Assembly (NCBI GenBank): GCA_036521995.1
Contig: DATDGR010000250.1
Span: forward strand, 1 to 10,279
Reading direction: 5' to 3'
Length of the DNA: 10,279 bases
Source: Gp13-AA77 sp036521995
Lineage (GTDB): Bacteria; Acidobacteriota; Terriglobia; UBA7540
Position numbers and translations under genes: made by a program. Position 1 is the stretch's first letter. Every line of letters begins with the position of its first letter. Below the pieces are notes generated by a model. The model was given only the letters and a program-made list of their open reading frames with translations, was not told where the DNA came from and did not search any database. Positions 6,350-10,279 of the stretch are shown in pieces.

Positions 6350-6699
6350 GAATCGCTCTTCTTGCTCGCGGCCGGAGTTTTGCTTGCGGACGATTCCGAG
6401 GGGCCGCCCTTTGATCCGCTTTCACTCGATTTCGATGCACTGTCAGATTTCGATGCACTGTCAGACTTCGACGCGCTGTCCGAAGATGCGCTCGTGCCCG
6501 ACGGCTCAGCGGGAGAAGACTTGCGGGCGTAGTCGGTAATGTAAAACCCGCTGCCCTTAAACTGGATCGCAGGTGAAGAAAGCTGCAACTCGAGCGCACC
6601 GCCGCAATTTTCATGGACCTTAAGCGGCGGGTCTGAAAACTTCTGGATCTTCTCGACCAGTTTGCCGCATTTCTGGCAGCGGTACTCGTAAATTGGCAA
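6346..6699 (-). CDS. FmdB-family zinc-ribbon regulatory protein, TTG start
   Basis: A small cytoplasmic protein of 117 residues, whose family is usually annotated as a putative regulatory protein. It begins MPIYEYRCQKCGK, the hallmark FmdB start, with the first zinc knuckle Cys8-x2-Cys11. The second knuckle is His29-x2-Cys32 (HENCGG) rather than Cys-x2-Cys, which still offers four zinc ligands. PAIQFKGSGFYITDYARK (about 44-61) closes the conserved part. Residues 62-117 form a low-complexity Ser/Lys tail with SDSASK repeats, which is common in the family but long here. The start is TTG because AGGAGG (6705-6710) lies 5 nt upstream and the family Met aligns there; ATG 6720 would add seven unrelated residues. 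It lies 80 nt downstream of lepA on the same strand and is probably co-transcribed. Confidence 0.9.
   Translation of the reverse strand: MPIYEYRCQKCGKLVEKIQKFSDPPLKVHENCGGALELQLSSPAIQFKGSGFYITDYARKSSPAEPSGTSASSDSASKSDSASKSDSASKSSESGSKGGPSESSASKTPAASKKSDS
6428..6481 (-). repeat. three 18-bp tandem repeats inside the FmdB-type gene
   Basis: The 18-bp unit GATTTCGATGCACTGTCA occurs twice without change (6428-6445, 6446-6463) and once with a few third-position changes (6464-6481). On the coding strand it gives repeated SDSASK units in the low-complexity tail. The length is a multiple of three, so copy-number change keeps the frame. Confidence 0.85.
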
Positions 6700-6704
6700 A
6701 GCCC

Positions 6705-6710
6705 CCTCCT
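6705..6710 (-). promoter_or_regulatory. Shine-Dalgarno sequence that decides the TTG start of the FmdB-type gene
   Basis: The minus strand reads AGGAGG, then five bases, then TTG (6699-6697). The perfect anti-16S match at proper spacing, together with the family-typical start PIYEYRC, makes TTG the start rather than ATG 6720. Confidence 0.75.
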
Positions 6711-6779
6711 CACCACCCATTATACCAGGGGATGCGCGCTCCTCACGACCGCCGGCCGCCTCTGGCCGCGAGGTCCCGC

Positions 6780-8582
6780 CTATTCGCTTACCTTGAGCAC
6801 CGCCAGAAACGCCTCCTGGGGAATATCGACCCGCCCCACTCGCTTCATGCGCTTTTTGCCTTCCTTCTGCTTCTCGAGCAGCTTGCGCTTGCGAGTGATA
6901 TCGCCTCCGTAGCACTTGGCGAGCACATTCTTGCGGATCGCGGCTACATTCTCACGCGCGATGATCTTGGCACCGATGGCGGCCTGAATCGCCACCTCAA
7001 ACATCTGGCGCGGAATCAGCTTGCGCATCTTCTCACACAAGACTCGGGCGCGGGCCAGGGCGTGATCCCGGTGGCAGATGAAGGAGAGCGCGTCCACCGG
7101 TTCACCGGCCACCAGCAGATCCACTTTCACCAGATCGGACTCCCAGTAGCCCGAGAGGTGGTAATCCAGGGAAGCGTAGCCGCGCGAGATAGACTTCAAA
7201 CGGTCGTAGAAATCGAGGACAATTTCGTTGAGCGGGAGCTCGTACGTCAGCAGGACCCGCTGGGTTGAGACGAATTCGATCCCTTTCTGCACGCCGCGTT
7301 TCTCTTCCACCAGTGCCAGCACGCCGCCGAGGTACTCCTCGCGGGTCATGATCAGGGCTGTAATCACCGGCTCCTCGATCTTGGCAACGTCGCCGGATTC
7401 GGGGAACTTCGACGGGTTCTCGACGTATTTCACCTCGCCGGACTTCGTGGTGATCCGGTAGCGAACGCTGGGCGCGGTGGTGATGAGATCGAGATTGTAT
7501 TCCCGCTCCAGCCGTTCCTGAATGATCTCCATGTGCAGGAGCCCCAGAAAACCGCAGCGAAACCCGAACCCGAGCGCGGGAGAGTTTTCGGGCTCGTAGA
7601 AGAATGAGGAGTCGTTCAGGCGCAGCTTCTCGAGCGCATCGCGCAAGACTTCGTAGGCGTTGGCCTCCACCGGGAAGAGTCCGGCGAAGACCATGGGCTT
7701 GATCTCTTCGAAGCCCGGCAGCGGCTCGACGCCAGGTTGCTGATCATCGGTGATCGTGTCGCCGATGCGCGTGTCGGAGACGCGCTTGATGTTGGCCACC
7801 ACGAAGCCCACCTCACCGGTTTCGAGCGCGGTGACCCGCACCGGCTTGGGTGTCAGCACGCCGAGTTCCTCCACGTTGTACACCTGGCCGTTCGACCACA
7901 GGCGGATTCGCATCCCGGGCGTCAGACGCCCGTCCACCACCCGCGCCAGAACCACCACGCCGCGATAGCTGTCGTACCACGAATCGAAGATCAGTGCCCG
8001 CAGCGGAGCCTCCGGCGAGCCTTTAGGCGGAGGAACACGCCGGACGATGGCCTCCAGCACCTCGTCCACCCCGGTGCCCATCTTGGCGCTGATCAGCAGG
8101 GCGTCGCTCGGGTCAATCGCCAGCGCGTTCTCGATCTGCTGCTTGGCCATCTCGATATCGGCGCCCGGCAGATCGATTTTGTTGATCACCGGAATGATCT
8201 CCAGACGGTTGTGCATGGCTAGTTGGGCGTTGGCCAGCGTCTGGGCCTCCACGCCCTGCGAGGCGTCCACCACCAGCAGCGCACCGTCCGAGGCCGAAAG
8301 GCTGCGGGAGACTTCGTAGGAGAAGTCGACGTGGCCCGGCGTGTCAATCAGATTGAGCTGGTACTCGCGCCCGTCACGGGCCTGGTAATGCAGGCGAACC
8401 GAATGGGCCTTGATGGTGATGCCGCGCTCGCGCTCCAGGTCCATGGAATCGAGCACCTGGGCGGACATCTCGCGCTTGGAAAGAGCGCCCGTCATCTCCA
8501 GCAGGCGGTCGGCGAGCGTCGACTTGCCGTGGTCGATGTGGGCCACGATGGAGAAGTTGCGAATGTCGCGAGGGTCCGGCAT
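6780..8582 (-). CDS. lepA: elongation factor 4 (LepA, back-translocating GTPase)
   Basis: A ribosome-associated translational GTPase that can promote backward movement of tRNAs and helps ribosome function under stress or in assembly. From ATG 8582 it has 600 residues, the usual LepA length. The GTPase motifs are intact: G1 AHIDHGKST (14-22), RGIT switch I (53-56), DTPGH (80-84), NKID (134-137) and SAK (165-167). The domain order then follows EF4, and the LepA-specific C-terminal domain ends KCYGGDITRKRKLLEKQKEG...VGRVDIPQEAFLAVLKV. An open frame extends 47 codons upstream to 8723, but that stretch is Ala/Gly-rich and unlike the family. MPDPRDIRNFSIVAHIDHGK fits the known start, with AGGA 13 nt upstream. 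It is probably the first gene of a short operon with the FmdB-type gene. Confidence 0.97.
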   Translation of the reverse strand: MPDPRDIRNFSIVAHIDHGKSTLADRLLEMTGALSKREMSAQVLDSMDLERERGITIKAHSVRLHYQARDGREYQLNLIDTPGHVDFSYEVSRSLSASDGALLVVDASQGVEAQTLANAQLAMHNRLEIIPVINKIDLPGADIEMAKQQIENALAIDPSDALLISAKMGTGVDEVLEAIVRRVPPPKGSPEAPLRALIFDSWYDSYRGVVVLARVVDGRLTPGMRIRLWSNGQVYNVEELGVLTPKPVRVTALETGEVGFVVANIKRVSDTRIGDTITDDQQPGVEPLPGFEEIKPMVFAGLFPVEANAYEVLRDALEKLRLNDSSFFYEPENSPALGFGFRCGFLGLLHMEIIQERLEREYNLDLITTAPSVRYRITTKSGEVKYVENPSKFPESGDVAKIEEPVITALIMTREEYLGGVLALVEEKRGVQKGIEFVSTQRVLLTYELPLNEIVLDFYDRLKSISRGYASLDYHLSGYWESDLVKVDLLVAGEPVDALSFICHRDHALARARVLCEKMRKLIPRQMFEVAIQAAIGAKIIARENVAAIRKNVLAKCYGGDITRKRKLLEKQKEGKKRMKRVGRVDIPQEAFLAVLKVSE

Positions 8583-8702
8583 GAAGCTGTTCGATTCCTG
8601 TCCGTGTGCGGGTCCGGATGCAAGCCGTGAGCGGAGGGCGCAGCCGCCGCTGGCCCTGAGGGCGCCTGCAGCCGCCGATGCCGCCGAATGCCCTGTTACT
8701 AC

Positions 8703-8744
8703 GGCCGCCACGCTGGCGGCCACTGGGCCGCCGGCTCTTCGGCC
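8703..8744 (-). other. two GC-rich hairpins in the lepA leader
   Basis: The first hairpin has a perfect 8-bp stem, GGCCGCCA (8703-8710) and TGGCGGCC (8714-8721), around a 3-nt loop. The second has GGCCG (8726-8730) and CGGCC (8740-8744) around a 9-nt loop. Both lie between the candidate lepA promoter and its start codon, so both would form in the leader RNA. No U-run follows, so intrinsic termination is unlikely. A role in RNA stability or translation is possible but unproven. Confidence 0.45.
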
Positions 8745-8763
8745 ATGTGACGACTTGAACTTG

Positions 8764-8793
8764 ATTTTGAACGCAGGGGGCGGCCGCTGTCAA
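8764..8793 (-). promoter_or_regulatory. candidate sigma70-type promoter of lepA
   Basis: On the minus strand a perfect TTGACA (8793-8788) is followed after 18 nt by CAAAAT (8769-8764), which matches four of six -10 consensus bases; with a 17-nt spacer the alternative is TCAAAA. Transcription would start near 8757, giving a leader of about 175 nt before the lepA ATG. Confidence 0.5.
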
Positions 8794-9173
8794 GCGCGGC
8801 GATCAGTCTAGCCTAGCGAAGTAAGATGTGCGGCCTTACGCCGGCCCGTAGCCAACGTCTCGCGCGAACCCTGCTTGGAGCTGCGGTTCTTGGATTGCTG
8901 TGCCTGTCATTTGAGTTTCTCCAGTCGCTTCTTCTCGCTGAGAGGTTCATGTCGTAGAATCTTTGCTGTCTCACGCGGGTGTGGGCGTGATGGTGTACGC
9001 TCGGGCCGCAAACATCACAAGACGATGTGCTCGCTTCAGCAGCGACATCAAGGCCGGTCCACACCACGAACCCGGGCGAGATCACCATCACTGATGCGCC
9101 ACCCGGCTTTGAGACGGTAAAATCGCTGAGTGATGTTCGACGCCGGCTCGGGCTCTCCTTTTTGGGGGTGATC
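8794..9173. other. intergenic stretch between divergent lepA and the lipoprotein gene, no gene recognised
   Basis: Together with the lepA leader this makes nearly 600 nt without a supported gene. Overlapping short open frames occur on both strands but none has a good ribosome binding site or recognisable content. TAAAAT at 9118-9123 is a possible -10 box for the plus-strand gene, but no convincing -35 lies upstream. A five-base inverted repeat (GTAAG 8821-8825, CTTAC 8835-8839) is too short to interpret. Confidence 0.5.
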
Positions 9174-10139
9174 ATGAAAACTCGTCTTGCGGGGCCACGA
9201 CCGTCTGCGAGGACCGAAGCTTCGGGGAATCCGCCGATCCAGCGGAATCGCGTTGCTTCTGGAGACTGCCGCCTGGTGCTCGCGATCCTGGTGCTCGCGG
9301 CGATGACAGGGTGCTCCTCAAAGCCGGGGCCGAGTGGCGCCGGAATCGCCTACGAGAATGCCAAGGAATTCTTCGCCAGGGGCCATAGCGCGAACTTCGA
9401 CCACGCCCTGGATACCCTCGAGGGTCTCTGCAATGCCGATCCGCCGAATGACTATACGGACCGCGCCCGGGTGTTGCGCGCCGTCATCCTCGGCGGCGAG
9501 TTCGAGGGTTTCAAAACACTGGCCGAAGCCTATGAGAAGGGCGCCGATAGCGCCAAGGACCCCGCCGTCCGATCCGGATATACCAGCCTCTACCGCGACA
9601 CCCTGCGGCGCGCCAGTGAGATCTCGCTCGGTTTTGCAGAGACGGCGATGCAGTTGACGAAAGGAGGGCAGGTGCCCAAAGGTCTCACTCTCGACGCTCC
9701 TTACCCCGTCGGGTTGCCGTCCGCTCCCAGCCCGACCCTCGAGAAGATCGAAAATGGTGAAAAGACCGATCAAGTCGAGCAGCAAGACGCCGCTCTCACC
9801 GCCCCGGAAATGGGCCTGCCCAAAGTGCTGTCCGCGGTCGTGGGGGATGATCAGGACACGGTCAAGTCAAAAATGAGCGCCGGCCCTGTCCCCCTGGACC
9901 GCGCCGGGTTCGCTCTCTTCCTGGGGAGTGAGATCATGGAGGGTGCTTCCTTGTATGACAAGAAGCATATCGGTGATCCCGGAAAGTACAAGCAGTTGAT
10001 CGCTGTCGTCGACGGCCTGGGGCAGGCTGCAGCGGCGGCACTGCAACAGAGTCCGGACCCCGAAGCGGAGAAGCGCCTGAAGACCCTGCAGGATCAGACT
10101 AAAGCTGCGCTGAAAGCGCTTCGCACCTGGATGCTCTAG
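9174..10139 (+). CDS. predicted lipoprotein of unknown function
   Basis: The product has 321 residues from ATG 9174, with GGGGGTG 3 nt upstream. A lipoprotein signal is visible: the hydrophobic stretch LVLAILVLAAMTG (34-46) ends at Cys47, followed by SSKPG. The n-region is unusually long (33 residues) and the -3 residue is Met rather than the usual Leu, so the true start may lie further in, but no better start is visible. The mature part is mostly helical and rich in Ala, Glu, Lys and Asp. Residues ~58-165 (YENAKEFFARGHSANFDHALDTLEG onward) look like helix pairs of a TPR-like repeat domain. A Pro-rich segment (about 168-190) separates it from a second helical region ending in a heptad-like helix near the C-terminus. 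I do not recognise a family. It is transcribed divergently from lepA. Confidence 0.7.
   Translation: MKTRLAGPRPSARTEASGNPPIQRNRVASGDCRLVLAILVLAAMTGCSSKPGPSGAGIAYENAKEFFARGHSANFDHALDTLEGLCNADPPNDYTDRARVLRAVILGGEFEGFKTLAEAYEKGADSAKDPAVRSGYTSLYRDTLRRASEISLGFAETAMQLTKGGQVPKGLTLDAPYPVGLPSAPSPTLEKIENGEKTDQVEQQDAALTAPEMGLPKVLSAVVGDDQDTVKSKMSAGPVPLDRAGFALFLGSEIMEGASLYDKKHIGDPGKYKQLIAVVDGLGQAAAAALQQSPDPEAEKRLKTLQDQTKAALKALRTWML
9273..9302 (+). repeat. 15-bp tandem duplication in the lipoprotein signal segment
   Basis: Two adjacent in-frame 15-bp units share their first 12 bases (CTGGTGCTCGCG) and encode LVLAI and LVLAA. Together they make up most of the hydrophobic core of the signal peptide, so it may have grown by tandem duplication. 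Confidence 0.6.
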
Positions 10140-10279
10140 CCCTAGTCTAGTTTCTGGTGCGAAACGCAAAAATTGGTGTTAAAAAGGCGCATTCTACCAG
10201 GAAATTAGAGGCGTTGGGGTGGCGGTTGTTGGCCTTAGGGATGCGGAAATCGTTGGTGAGTGTCGAGTCGAAACACTGA

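Noticed and set aside
6753..6768. Small inverted repeat (CGGCC/GGCCG) between lepA and fmdB
   Set aside because: It has a five-base stem with no U-run; not a convincing terminator or processing site.
8583..8723. 47-codon in-frame N-terminal extension of lepA
   Set aside because: The residues are Ala/Gly-rich and come from the hairpin-containing leader; EF4 normally starts just before IRNFSIVAHIDHGK.
8907..9011. Minus-strand frame of about 34 codons ending in a lysine-rich tail (LSEKKRLEKLK)
   Set aside because: It looks a little like a gene's 3' end, but it has only a TTG start, no ribosome binding site and no GC-rich third-position bias.
10140..10279. Final 140 nt, including TGCGAAACGCA and several CTAG tetranucleotides
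   Set aside because: The small hairpin is not followed by a T-run on the plus strand, and no gene or repeat partner for this stretch is visible in the window.

Overview
The window looks like chromosomal DNA from a moderately GC-rich soil-type bacterium, most likely an Acidobacteriota member of the Bryobacterales/Solibacteres kind. That placement is inference. It rests on the style of the REP-associated transposase, the secreted discoidin/glycosidase-like protein, the GMC/gluconate-dehydrogenase remnant and the secreted caspase-like protein. There is no rRNA, tRNA or CRISPR array that I can see.

Layout. Bases 1-95 may hold the start of a minus-strand gene that leaves the window. Bases 136-819 are a compact mobile-type unit: a REP-associated tyrosine transposase (RAYT) between two 44-nt hairpin repeats in opposite orientation. 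Next come a YdeI/DUF1801-type cytoplasmic protein (876-1445, +), a small secreted protein of unknown function (1685-2206, +) and, convergent with it, a secreted caspase-like protein (2264-3667, -). A 739-residue secreted protein with a discoidin-like module and a clan GH-A-like glycosidase core follows (3944-6163, +).

The right half is a minus-strand cluster: lepA (elongation factor 4, 6780-8582), an FmdB-type zinc-ribbon gene starting at TTG (6346-6699), and a decayed remnant (6108-6349). The remnant joins the first ~35 codons of a GMC oxidoreductase to the last ~40 codons of a gluconate 2-dehydrogenase subunit 3 gene. lepA has a good sigma70-like promoter candidate (8764-8793) and a leader with two GC-rich hairpins. 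The window closes with an unrecognised plus-strand lipoprotein gene (9174-10139).

How the parts work together. lepA is the only clear housekeeping gene and probably shares a transcript with fmdB. The others are accessory: a REP-mobilising nuclease, secreted hydrolase-type proteins and a lipoprotein. The points most worth a second look are the RAYT with its flanking REP pair and apparent 5' frameshift, the internally deleted GMC/GDH3 remnant whose antisense strand supplies the tail of the glycosidase-like protein, and the caspase-like protein with an unassigned C-terminal domain. I found no convincing new multi-gene defence or biosynthetic system.
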